Made by a program: the position numbers and the translations under genes | The notes under the pieces: generated by a model | What the model was told of the DNA's origin: nothing | Seen by the model: only the letters and a program-made list of their open reading frames with translations | The model's database searches: none | DNA from: Bacillota bacterium | GTDB taxonomy: Bacteria > Bacillota > Clostridia > Christensenellales > CAG-138 | Assembly (NCBI GenBank): GCA_023400985.1 | Contig: JAEXEN010000029.1 | Coordinates: forward strand, 1-64,000 | Direction: 5' to 3' | DNA length: 64,000 nucleotides | In this document: in pieces, positions 50,403-57,916 of the stretch | Numbering within the stretch: position 1 is the first letter of the stretch | How the letters are laid out: every line of letters starts with the position of its first letter

Positions 50403-50547
50403 TGATTATGGTATATGCCGATGCGACCATATCTGCTGTTGTTTTTGATTCGGGAAACTCATCGCGCGTTAAATAGTCCTTTTGAATCATCGCGATAACA
50501 ATATCCCTCGCGATTTGAGCATCAAGCTCACTTGCATATGCGCCCAT
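50362..50547 (-). CDS. Small prophage protein, cassette A antisense gene
   Basis: 61 aa with GGAGGTGAATT upstream of ATG 50547 and its own promoter TTGAAA-17-TAATAT (plus coordinates 50574-50602). Helical, no family recognised. Convergent with the preceding gene, with a 41-nt tail overlap, repeated exactly in cassette B. Confidence 0.55.
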   Translation of the reverse strand: MGAYASELDAQIARDIVIAMIQKDYLTRDEFPESKTTADMVASAYTIIIKAAVEAKRIQVP

Positions 50548-50557
50548 AACAATTCAC

Positions 50558-50602
50558 CTCCCTTCTTAGGGAGATATTACCAAAATTTACGATTGGTTTC
50601 AA
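50558..50602 (-). promoter_or_regulatory. Promoter and start-site palindrome of cassette A antisense gene
   Basis: -35 TTGAAA (50597-50602), 17-nt spacer with CGTAAATTTTGG, -10 TAATAT (50574-50579), then the palindrome CTCCCT/AGGGAG (50558-50573) whose downstream arm overlaps the ribosome site. Confidence 0.6.
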
Positions 50603-50626
50603 CAAATTGCGAAAGGAGGGCAACCC

Positions 50627-50857
50627 GTGAGCGGTCAAAGCCTTGCAGATATCGAGCATATGGACAAAGAGTTTTTGCAGGCGGAAGACGTCGCGCCCCT
50701 ACTTGGGCTGAATCCGCAAAGCCTCCGCTCCCAAGCGCAGGACGATCCGGCGAAACTCGGCTTTCCGGTTATCGTATCCGGTCGGCGTGTTCGCATCCCG
50801 CGTGACGGCTTTGTGCATTTCTGTCGGTACGGGTACGCCCACGGGGGTGAGGTATGA
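50627..50857 (+). CDS. Excisionase/MerR-like DNA-binding protein
   Basis: 76 aa with a GTG start and GAAAGGAGG upstream. The fold suggested by LQAEDVAPLLGLNPQSLRSQ and VSGRRVRIPRDGFVHFC is the HTH_17 winged helix used by phage excisionases and small regulators. Stop overlaps the next ATG. Confidence 0.6.
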   Translation: MSGQSLADIEHMDKEFLQAEDVAPLLGLNPQSLRSQAQDDPAKLGFPVIVSGRRVRIPRDGFVHFCRYGYAHGGEV

Positions 50858-50949
50858 CCGCCTTAACCAAAGAGCAATTTCTCGCCCGCGTCCAAGCCGA
50901 CCGGGAACGCCGCGAGAAGGACAAGCCCCGCACGCGGACAAGCCTGTGA
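50854..50949 (+). CDS. Very small charged protein
   Basis: 31 aa, start overlapping the previous stop (ATGA). Begins MTALTKEQFLARVQ and ends in a Lys/Arg-rich tail (RERREKDKPRTRTSL). Coding status rests on overlap and spacing only. Confidence 0.4.
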   Translation: MTALTKEQFLARVQADRERREKDKPRTRTSL

Positions 50950-50978
50950 CAAAAAACTTAAGAAAGGAGAACCGCGCC

Positions 50979-51158
50979 ATGAAACTCAAGATGCCTGTGT
51001 CTGAAATGACGGAGAAAGAAATACTCCGCCAACAGCTGGAACTGCTGGCGGAACAATCAATGGATAGCACACATAATGCGGAAGGGCTTGCGACCTTAAC
51101 TTCTGCAATGTGCGAGGTTATGAGGACGGTTGATCAGATTTTTGTTTTGCACCAGTGA
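50979..51158 (+). CDS. Small prophage protein, cassette B sense gene
   Basis: 59 aa from ATG 50979, GAAAGGAG upstream. MTEKEILRQQLELLAEQS and LTSAM repeat the cassette A gene, with the nucleotide sequence also close. It overlaps the minus-strand gene by 41 nt. Confidence 0.6.
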   Translation: MKLKMPVSEMTEKEILRQQLELLAEQSMDSTHNAEGLATLTSAMCEVMRTVDQIFVLHQ

Positions 51159-51303
51159 GCCGATCGCTCAATTCCTCAATAAAATCGGCTAATGCCTTTG
51201 CGCCCGAGCGAGTGATCGCTATCCCGCTGCCATTGTTCTGGCATAGAAGTTTGGCAATTTCAATCGACTCTCTCATTGCAGCCTCGTTACTCATTCGAAT
51301 CAT
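51118..51303 (-). CDS. Small prophage protein, cassette B antisense gene
   Basis: 61 aa, the same length as its cassette A counterpart, with GGAGGTGAATT before ATG 51303 and promoter TTGAAT-17-TAGAAT (51331-51359). Contains ALADFIEELSDRLTGAKQK. Protein similarity to the cassette A gene is weak, though upstream DNA is nearly identical in layout. Confidence 0.55.
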   Translation of the reverse strand: MIRMSNEAAMRESIEIAKLLCQNNGSGIAITRSGAKALADFIEELSDRLTGAKQKSDQPSS

Positions 51304-51330
51304 CGATAATTCACCTCCTCTCTTGTGAGG

Positions 51331-51359
51331 ATTCTACCAAAATTTACGACACGATTCAA
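51331..51359 (-). promoter_or_regulatory. Promoter of cassette B antisense gene
   Basis: -35 TTGAAT (51354-51359), 17-nt spacer with CGTAAATTTTGG, -10 TAGAAT (51331-51336), followed by TCCTC/GAGGA over the ribosome site, as in cassette A. Confidence 0.6.
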
Positions 51360-51404
51360 CAAATACGAAAACATGATAAGCCCAAAGAAGGGAGGGGGAG
51401 GGTG

Positions 51405-51596
51405 GTGAGGGTCACAAACTGGTGGGGACTATTTTTTACCTTTATCCTGCCGTTTCTGCTGTTCGGGCTGGTGGCGGTGGGGGAGAGGAAAGAAAGGAGG
51501 AAAAAGGCGTTTGAAAAACATCATCGAGCGAATGGAAGAAAACAACACCGAATACAAGATCGCAGTTTTTCGACAGAAACAGAGCCTTCCGTATGA
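51405..51596 (+). CDS. Small membrane protein overlapping the next gene
   Basis: 63 aa with GTG start (51405; 51402 also possible) behind GGAGGGGGAGG. One helix NWWGLFFTFILPFLLFGLVAV then a basic tail. It overlaps the following gene by 86 nt in another frame; the distal tail may be incidental. Confidence 0.4.
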   Translation: MRVTNWWGLFFTFILPFLLFGLVAVGERKERRKKAFEKHHRANGRKQHRIQDRSFSTETEPSV

Positions 51597-52524
51597 AGCG
51601 AAAGTCAGGCACGCGGAAGTCCGAGCACATGAATTCTATGATGCGCTCGATGGAAATTGCTTCATATCCGTCGGAGGCCTAGATAGCATTACACTTTTGC
51701 TGTTTCTGCGTTCCATCGGTATCAATGTTCCCGCGGCGTCTGTTTCAGCACTGGAGGACAAGAGCATTCAGCGGATCCACCAGGAGCTCGGCGTAATTGC
51801 CCTTAGGCCTCAAAAATCTAAAGTGGAGGTCATCCGAGAGTTTGGGTATCCCGTTATTTCCAAAGAAACGGCCGGGAAAATCGCCCATATTCAGAATCCC
51901 ACTCCGAAAAATGCGACTGTGCGTCACGCGATCATGACCGGGGAAACAGGCGAGTTTGGGGGCTTCCGTAAAGGAACACGCATGAAGCTAGCAAAGAAAT
52001 GGCTTCAAATTTTCGGCGGGCCGGAGAATGAGAAGGAGGGTACTAATTATCAAACGGCTCCCTTCAAGGTGTCAGACCGCTGTTGTTATTACCTAAAGGA
52101 AAAGCCGTGTGACGATTATGCCAAAGAGACTAGGCGCTACCCCTATATGGGGCTCATGGCCTCCGAAGGTGGGCGTCGACAAAAGGCACTCATGATTAAC
52201 GGCTGCAATTATTACGGCAAAAGCACCACCCGTAGCGCTCCATTTGCGATCTTCAGCCGTCAGGACCTCCTTCAGCTCGCTCTCGATCTCAAATCCCCCG
52301 TGCCGGAGATCTACGGCGAAATAGTACGCGATTCCAACGGGACACTCCGAACCACCAAGGCCCAGCGCACCGGATGCTCCATGTGTGGCTTCGGCATCCA
52401 CATGGAGAAACGTCCGCACCGCTTCGACCGATTGCGCGAGAGCAATCCCAAAGAATGGGCGTTTTGGATGTTTGATATGGGCTGGGGCGAGGTCCTTGAC
52501 TATATCGGCGTGAAATGGAGGTGA
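51511..52524 (+). CDS. Phage PAPS reductase-family (PP-loop) protein
   Basis: 337 aa with a TTG start and AAAGGAGG upstream. PP-loop at ~46-54 reads SVGGLDS instead of the usual S(G)GGKDS, and a C-terminal cluster CSMCGFGIHM with an earlier CCYYLKEKPC gives four or more cysteines that could hold an iron-sulfur or zinc site, as in DndC-like phage proteins. The substrate is unknown; phage versions may modify DNA or nucleotides. Confidence 0.75.
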   Translation: MKNIIERMEENNTEYKIAVFRQKQSLPYEAKVRHAEVRAHEFYDALDGNCFISVGGLDSITLLLFLRSIGINVPAASVSALEDKSIQRIHQELGVIALRPQKSKVEVIREFGYPVISKETAGKIAHIQNPTPKNATVRHAIMTGETGEFGGFRKGTRMKLAKKWLQIFGGPENEKEGTNYQTAPFKVSDRCCYYLKEKPCDDYAKETRRYPYMGLMASEGGRRQKALMINGCNYYGKSTTRSAPFAIFSRQDLLQLALDLKSPVPEIYGEIVRDSNGTLRTTKAQRTGCSMCGFGIHMEKRPHRFDRLRESNPKEWAFWMFDMGWGEVLDYIGVKWR

Positions 52525-52527
52525 AAC

Positions 52528-52614
52528 GTGCTGCTACGTAATGAAAAAGCACCGCCCGAAGTGACAGCTTCAAAGCGGCGCAAACCAAAGAACCTACTTA
52601 ATATTATAGCCTAA
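52528..52614 (+). CDS. Possible 28-residue peptide
   Basis: GTG start with GGAGGTGAAAC directly upstream. Sequence begins MLLRNEKAPPEVTAS and is basic (KRRKPKN). Supported only by the ribosome site and fit between neighbours. Confidence 0.35.
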   Translation: MLLRNEKAPPEVTASKRRKPKNLLNIIA

Positions 52615-52631
52615 GGAGCTAAAAAGTCAAC

Positions 52632-53054
52632 ATGCGTAACCGCTACGATATCCTGCCCTGCGGCCGCGCGGTGGTTTACCTTCGGGGAGCGGGGCAGGAG
52701 CACGCAGTGCTGATTGATACCGCAGACCTACCCGCCGTAGCCTCCCTCAATGGCACGTGGTACGCGGAAAAGCGGAATTGGACGCTGTACGCGGCAATCA
52801 CCGTTCGGGAGCCGGGCAAACCGCGTTACACCATTCGGATGCACCGCTTCCTCATGCAGCCGCCTCCGGAGATGGAGGTGGATCACCGCAACAATGATGG
52901 GCTCGACAACACCCGGCGTAATCTGCGCGTCGTATCTCCTGACGCGAACAAGGCCAACACCCGCCAATGGGGCGGCGGCCGTGATATCGGATATCGCTGG
53001 TATGAGGCAGGGTGCGTGAAGCCGGATTATGACTACCTTGAATATCTGATTTAG
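52632..53054 (+). CDS. HNH endonuclease (HNH_3 type)
   Basis: 140 aa. VDHRNNDGLDNTRRNLRVVS near residue 86 is the HNH_3 core, with MHRFLM upstream. The AP2 DNA-binding domain that often follows is missing; the protein ends soon after. Such freestanding nucleases are common selfish or packaging-related genes in phages. Confidence 0.75.
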   Translation: MRNRYDILPCGRAVVYLRGAGQEHAVLIDTADLPAVASLNGTWYAEKRNWTLYAAITVREPGKPRYTIRMHRFLMQPPPEMEVDHRNNDGLDNTRRNLRVVSPDANKANTRQWGGGRDIGYRWYEAGCVKPDYDYLEYLI

Positions 53055-53067
53055 GAGGACAAGCAAT

Positions 53068-53577
53068 ATGACCCCGAACATCACCATGAACGTAACCCTT
53101 TCCACGCCGGAGGCCGCAATCGCTTTTATCCGGGCTGTAGCATCAAACATGCCCGGCGAGGCAGAGCAGATAAATAAGTCGTTGCCTCCCGCAGCCGCTG
53201 CCGTGGCCGCAGCTGTAAATGCCGCGGTGCCTTATGTTGAAGCTCCCACATCCGTGCCTGCGCCAGCGGTAAACCCTACCCAGGCGGCAGCTGCGCCGCC
53301 TGTCCCTATGACCCATGTACCATCAATACCTACGGCGTTTGTTACGCCGCCGACCCAGCAGATGCCGGGGGGACCTTCTAACACTGTGCCGACTAGCGCG
53401 CCGGTATACACCTTTGACGATCTCGCGCGCGCCGCAGGGCCGCTTATGGACGCCGGCAAGACTGCTGACCTGCAGGCGCTCCTGCGCTCTTTCAATGTGC
53501 AGGCGCTTACCCAACTGCCCAAGGAACAGTATGGCGCATTCGCCACGGCGCTGCGCGGGCTGGGAGCACGGATATGA
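53068..53577 (+). CDS. Prophage protein with Ala/Pro linker, unknown
   Basis: 169 aa. N-terminal ~40 residues, a low-complexity Ala/Pro/Val region (~40-110), and a conserved-looking C-terminal ~55 residues (YTFDDLARAAGPLMDAGKTA...ALRGLGARI). It overlaps the DUF2800 gene by 4 nt, in a position where many clostridial phages have a small replication-associated protein. Confidence 0.6.
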   Translation: MTPNITMNVTLSTPEAAIAFIRAVASNMPGEAEQINKSLPPAAAAVAAAVNAAVPYVEAPTSVPAPAVNPTQAAAAPPVPMTHVPSIPTAFVTPPTQQMPGGPSNTVPTSAPVYTFDDLARAAGPLMDAGKTADLQALLRSFNVQALTQLPKEQYGAFATALRGLGARI

Positions 53578-54740
53578 GCCAGCACGCCCTTCTGTCCGCC
53601 AGCAGCTCGCATAAATGGCTGCACTGCCCGCCCTCGGCGCGGCTGGAGGTGCGGTTCCCCGAGAGTACCAGCACGTACGCCGAGGAGGGCCGCCTGGCCC
53701 ATGCGATTGCCGAGCTGAAGCTCCGCAAGCACTTCACGCCCATGGGGCCGCGTACGTTCACCAACGCGCTGAAAAAGCTGCAGGCGGATTCGCTATACCA
53801 GCCGGAGATGCTCGGCCACACCGATACGTATCTCGAATACGTCCAAAAGGTTTGTCACGCCTATACCAACGCGCCGCATGTCGCCATAGAAAAACAGCTT
53901 GATTACTCCGGCTATGCGCCGGAGGGCTTCGGGACCGGCGACTGTATCATCATCGGCGGCAACAAGCTGCATGTCGTCGATTTCAAATACGGCAGCGGTG
54001 TACCGGTGAGCGCCGAAGCAAACCCCCAGATGATGCTCTATGCGCTCGGCGCGCTCAATGCCTACGCGCTGCTCTATCTGATTGACCGGGTCCAGCTGAC
54101 GATCGTACAGCCGAGGCTCGACAGTGTTTCGGAGTACGAGCTCAGCGCCGACGAGCTGCGGGCATGGGGTGAGAGCATCCGGCCCGTTGCCAAGCAGGCT
54201 TTTGACGGCGCGGGCGAGTTTTGCGCCGGCGACTGGTGCCGGTTCTGCCGTGCGAAGTCGCAATGCCGGGCGCGGAACGAGCAGTACACCGCGGTGGTGT
54301 CCGTGCTCGAGGCCTTCGGCAGGGCACGGCCACCGCTTATCACCAATGAGGAGATGGGAGAAATCCTCCTACGAGCTCAACCGATCGCCGCATGGGTGGC
54401 GGATCTTCAGGAGTACGCCCTCAGCGCGATCCTGCGCGGCGAGCTTGTGCCTGGCTGGAAGGCCGTGGAGGGCAGGAGCAACCGACAATTCTCCGACACC
54501 GACGAAGCGTTTAAGGTCCTCACGTCCGCCGGATACGACGAAGCGATACTGTATGAACGTAAACCGATAACTCTAACCGCTGTCGAAAAGCTGACCGGCA
54601 AACCGAAATTCGTTGGGCTCCTCGGCTCTTACATCATCAAACCGCCCGGCAAACCCACCCTTGCACCGGAGACCGACACGCGCGAAGCGATTAAGCTCAA
54701 CCCGACAGCCGCGGAAGTGTTCACCGCACAGCCCCAATAG
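53574..54740 (+). CDS. DUF2800 phage nuclease-like protein
   Basis: 388 aa. LLSASSSHKWLHCPPSARLE is the DUF2800 start. GTGDCIIIGG...VVDFKYG fits the acidic and DxK motifs of the PD-(D/E)xK fold, and CAGDWCRFCRAKSQCRAR supplies cysteines like the iron-sulfur sites of AddB/Cas4 nucleases. It probably acts in phage recombination or replication next to the DUF2815 gene. Confidence 0.85.
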   Translation: MSQHALLSASSSHKWLHCPPSARLEVRFPESTSTYAEEGRLAHAIAELKLRKHFTPMGPRTFTNALKKLQADSLYQPEMLGHTDTYLEYVQKVCHAYTNAPHVAIEKQLDYSGYAPEGFGTGDCIIIGGNKLHVVDFKYGSGVPVSAEANPQMMLYALGALNAYALLYLIDRVQLTIVQPRLDSVSEYELSADELRAWGESIRPVAKQAFDGAGEFCAGDWCRFCRAKSQCRARNEQYTAVVSVLEAFGRARPPLITNEEMGEILLRAQPIAAWVADLQEYALSAILRGELVPGWKAVEGRSNRQFSDTDEAFKVLTSAGYDEAILYERKPITLTAVEKLTGKPKFVGLLGSYIIKPPGKPTLAPETDTREAIKLNPTAAEVFTAQPQ

Positions 54741-54775
54741 TAATTACTTTTATCATTACAAGGAGGAAAATCATC

Positions 54776-55582
54776 ATGACAACCAAACTCACCCAGGTTA
54801 CGACAAACGAGGTTCGCATCAGCTACGAGCACCTGCTCAAGCCCTACGCTAACCAGCCCGGCGCGGAGGAAAAATTCAGCGCTACGCTGCTCATTCCCAA
54901 ATCCGACTACGCCACGAAACAGCGCATAGACGCCGCGATCCAAGCCGCCGCCCAGGAAGGCCTGACCTCCAAATGGGGCGGCGTGCGCCCGGCGCAGCTT
55001 GCCGTGCCTATCTACGACGGTGACGGCGTGCGCCCTAACGGCGAGGCCTTCATCGCTGAGTGCAAGGGTCACTGGGTTATGACGGCTAGCAGCAAGCAGC
55101 GACCGGAGATTGTCGACGCCAACCTGAACCCCATCATCAACGCTACGGAGATCTACAGCGGCATGTACGCGCGCATCAACCTTAACTTCTTTGCTTACTT
55201 CAACAGTGGCAAAAAGGGCGTCGGCTGCGGTCTCGGCCCTGTACAGAAGACCCACGACGGTGAACCGCTCGGCGGTCATGTCAGTGCCGCGGAAGCGTTC
55301 GGTGGTGCGGCTCCTGCACCGCAGGTGCCCGCTTATCAACAGCCCTATCAGGCTCCGGCACAACAGCCCTATCAGGCTCCGGCACAACAGCCATATCAGG
55401 CCCCTATGCAGCAGTCGTATCAAGCTCCTGCGCAGCAACCGCAATACGTTCCGCAGCAGTATGCGCCGCAATCGGCTCCTGCCGGCGCTGCTCCCTGGTC
55501 CGCTCCCGCTCCGCAGTATCAGGCGGTTGACCCGATCACTGGCAAGCCTATTTCTCAGCGGGCGCCGATCGCGGGGCTGTAA
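54776..55582 (+). CDS. DUF2815 phage protein, likely ssDNA-binding
   Basis: 268 aa. N-terminal ~180 residues carry DUF2815 features (SATLLIPKSDYATKQRIDAA, YSGMYARINLNFFAY). This family sits beside DUF2800 and PolA and is thought to be an ssDNA-binding protein. Residues ~190-225 are tandem copies of QQPYQAPA, a flexible tail, followed by a Pro/Ala/Gln end as in SSB tails. Confidence 0.82.
   Translation: MTTKLTQVTTNEVRISYEHLLKPYANQPGAEEKFSATLLIPKSDYATKQRIDAAIQAAAQEGLTSKWGGVRPAQLAVPIYDGDGVRPNGEAFIAECKGHWVMTASSKQRPEIVDANLNPIINATEIYSGMYARINLNFFAYFNSGKKGVGCGLGPVQKTHDGEPLGGHVSAAEAFGGAAPAPQVPAYQQPYQAPAQQPYQAPAQQPYQAPMQQSYQAPAQQPQYVPQQYAPQSAPAGAAPWSAPAPQYQAVDPITGKPISQRAPIAGL
55337..55432 (+). repeat. 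Four 24-nt tandem repeats in the DUF2815 gene
   Basis: Units start at 55337, 55361, 55385 and 55409, each coding QQPYQAPA or a close variant. The first two are identical; the last two have drifted. Confidence 0.85.
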
Positions 55583-55584
55583 CC

Positions 55585-57594
55585 ATGTATCACCTCAATA
55601 TCGACATTGAAACCTATAGTGACGTCGATATCAAAAAGGCGGGGCTGTACCGATACGTACAGTCACCCGCCTTCGAGGTGCTTCTTTTTGCGTACAGCAT
55701 TGATGGTGCGCCGGTACAGGTCGTTGATCTAGCGCAGGGCGGATGGATACCTGCAGAGATATTAAATGCGCTCACAAATCCACAGGTATTGAAGCATGCT
55801 TACAACGCCGCGTTTGAATGGTACTGCCTGTCAAAATACCTTCAGCAAATATGCGTTAACCCTTTTCCTGTTGGTTATCTTATGCCGCTGGAGCAATGGC
55901 GCTGCACAATGTTGCACGGCTTGTACTGCGGCTACACCGCAGGCCTTGCGGCGACCGGCGAAGCGCTCGGACTCCCGCAGGATAAGCGTAAGCTTGGTAT
56001 TGGCACGAGCCTAATCCGCACGTTCTGCGTTCCCTGTAAGCCTACGAAGACGAACGGAAACCGCACCCGCACACTTCCGACGCATGAGCCGGAGAGATGG
56101 CGGCTTTTCAAAGATTACTGCACCCAGGATGTCATCACTGAAATGGAAATCGAGCGCCGACTTGCCGCATTCCCCGTACCTGAAGCAGAGCAGCAGCTTT
56201 GGCAGCTCGACCAGCGTATAAATGCCCGCGGCGTCCGAGTGGACACACAGCTCGTCGATAGAGCGCTGGCCATTGATGCCACGGTTACGCAGAGCCTTAC
56301 CTCCGAGGCGATTATGCTCTCAGGCCTATCTAACCCCAAGAGCGTTCAGCAACTCACAAAATGGCTTGAGGAGGAGATTGACGAGGAGGTCCCCGACCTG
56401 CGCAAAGAAACCGTGAAGGATCTCCTGAAGAGCGATTTAGAAAGCGATGCAGCGCGCCGGGTGCTTGAGATCCGCCAACAACTTAGTAAAACCTCTACCA
56501 AGAAATACGCTGCCATGCGCGAAGCCGTTTGCGATGATGGCCGTGTGCGAGGGCTCCTACAATTCTACGGGGCTAACCGTACCGGACGCTGGGCGGGGCG
56601 ACTTGTACAGGTGCAGAACCTTCCGCAGAACCATCTCCTTGCGCTGGATCTCGCCCGCGAGCTTGCGGCCGCGGGAAAGATTGACGCCCTGCAGCTCCTT
56701 TATGGCAGTGTACCGGACACACTCTCGCAGCTGATCCGGACGGCGTTCATACCCAGCGGCGACCACGTTTTCCTTGTGGCAGACTTCTCAGCTATCGAAG
56801 CGCGCGTGATCTCCTGGCTCGCCGGTGAGCAATGGCGCATGGATGTATTCGCTACGCACGGTAAGATCTACGAGGCTTCAGCCTCTCAGATGTTCGGTGT
56901 ACCCCTCGAGGAGATTACAAAGGACAGTCCGCTGCGGCAGCGTGGCAAGGTCGCGGAGCTAGCGCTCGGCTACCAGGGCAGCGTCGGTGCACTCACTAAG
57001 ATGGATACCGGCAAGAAGCTGGACCCGGAAGAAATGCCTGAAATAGTTAAGCGCTGGCGTGAGGCCAACAAGCGCATAGTTGATCTTTGGTATAGCGTTG
57101 AGAATGCTGCGCTCACCACGATGCGCACGGGGCAGCCAAGCGGCACGCACGGCATCATGTTTGCCAGGGAAGGGGATTACACCACCGGGCAGGATTTCCT
57201 CACCATCACACTGCCCAGCGGCCGCAAGCTCTATTACGTCAAGCCGTTCCTCTCTCCAAATCAATGGGGGAACGACAGCCTTCATTATTATGGTATGGAC
57301 CAGCAAACGAAGAAATGGACGGTTGTCGATACCTACGGCGGAAAGCTCGTCGAGAACATTGTGCAGGCCACTGCACGGGACTGCCTTGCTGTAGCTATGC
57401 AGCGGCTGGAGGCGGCCGGCTTCTCAACAGTCATGCATGTACACGATGAAGTGATCCTAGATCAGTGGCAGGCGACGGACGACGAAACAATGCTCAATGT
57501 CGCATGCGGTATCATGGGTGAGCCGATACCCTGGGCACCCGGCTTGCTTCTCAAAGCGGATGGATTTGCATCAGGTTTTTATAAAAAAGAATAG
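55585..57594 (+). CDS. Phage DNA polymerase, family A
   Basis: 669 aa. N-terminal 3'-5' exonuclease (NIDIETYSD, residues ~5-13; AYNAAFEWYCL; DYCTQDV) and a polymerase core with motif A DFSAIEARVISWLAGE (~401), RQRGKVAELALGYQG (motif B, ~453) and motif C MHVHDEVI (~617). No 5' nuclease domain. It starts 2 nt after the DUF2815 stop and is the replicative polymerase of the prophage. Confidence 0.93.
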   Translation: MYHLNIDIETYSDVDIKKAGLYRYVQSPAFEVLLFAYSIDGAPVQVVDLAQGGWIPAEILNALTNPQVLKHAYNAAFEWYCLSKYLQQICVNPFPVGYLMPLEQWRCTMLHGLYCGYTAGLAATGEALGLPQDKRKLGIGTSLIRTFCVPCKPTKTNGNRTRTLPTHEPERWRLFKDYCTQDVITEMEIERRLAAFPVPEAEQQLWQLDQRINARGVRVDTQLVDRALAIDATVTQSLTSEAIMLSGLSNPKSVQQLTKWLEEEIDEEVPDLRKETVKDLLKSDLESDAARRVLEIRQQLSKTSTKKYAAMREAVCDDGRVRGLLQFYGANRTGRWAGRLVQVQNLPQNHLLALDLARELAAAGKIDALQLLYGSVPDTLSQLIRTAFIPSGDHVFLVADFSAIEARVISWLAGEQWRMDVFATHGKIYEASASQMFGVPLEEITKDSPLRQRGKVAELALGYQGSVGALTKMDTGKKLDPEEMPEIVKRWREANKRIVDLWYSVENAALTTMRTGQPSGTHGIMFAREGDYTTGQDFLTITLPSGRKLYYVKPFLSPNQWGNDSLHYYGMDQQTKKWTVVDTYGGKLVENIVQATARDCLAVAMQRLEAAGFSTVMHVHDEVILDQWQATDDETMLNVACGIMGEPIPWAPGLLLKADGFASGFYKKE

Positions 57595-57614
57595 CCCTCT
57601 TTCGAGAGCTATAA

Positions 57615-57717
57615 TGGCGGGATGGGAAGGGATTGAACCTTCCGGTGTATGTACTGCAGTCGATCATTCTCATACTGATGCGTCCCTTGTTGGTGTCCAT
57701 AGCTTCCGCTCCATCCC
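57615..57717 (-). ncRNA. tRNA-like RNA of the prophage
   Basis: On the minus strand: 7-bp acceptor GGGATGG/CCATCCC, discriminator G, encoded CCA, and a perfect T arm GAAGG-TTCAATC-CCTTC. The 103-nt length exceeds ordinary tRNAs, and the D and anticodon arms do not fold canonically (the best stem, ATCA/TGAT, gives a 9-nt loop). A promoter-like TATAAT lies at 57876-57881. It could be a divergent class II tRNA, a tRNA mimic or a decayed tRNA. Confidence 0.55.
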
Positions 57718-57864
57718 ACACACACCGACACCGCCTATACCATTTTTCATGTTTCCGCCCTCCTTAATTAGCTCGTAAACAAATTCCATGAAAGCCACAT
57801 AAAAGAATAGGACGTCGACCGGGACCTTACAAACGAACGCTATGAGAAGACCGATTACTGCCAA
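57670..57864 (-). CDS. Possible small membrane protein overlapping the tRNA-like RNA
   Basis: 64 aa with a TTG start and GGAAG upstream. The N-terminal ~30 residues are hydrophobic (MAVIGLLIAFVCKVPVDVLF then FYVAFMEFVYEL), followed by a Gly-rich tail. The last third lies inside the tRNA-like gene, so either the end is incidental or the two share sequence. Confidence 0.35.
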   Translation of the reverse strand: MAVIGLLIAFVCKVPVDVLFFYVAFMEFVYELIKEGGNMKNGIGGVGVCGMERKLWTPTRDASV

Positions 57865-57916
57865 GAATTTCTTCCATTATAACGTATCTGCCTCATAAGT
57901 AAAGGAGTAAACCTCC

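Noticed and set aside
57595..57780. Plus-strand frame continuing after the polymerase (to ~57778)
   Set aside because: It lacks a ribosome site and overlaps the tRNA-like element; the polymerase stop at 57594 is well placed.
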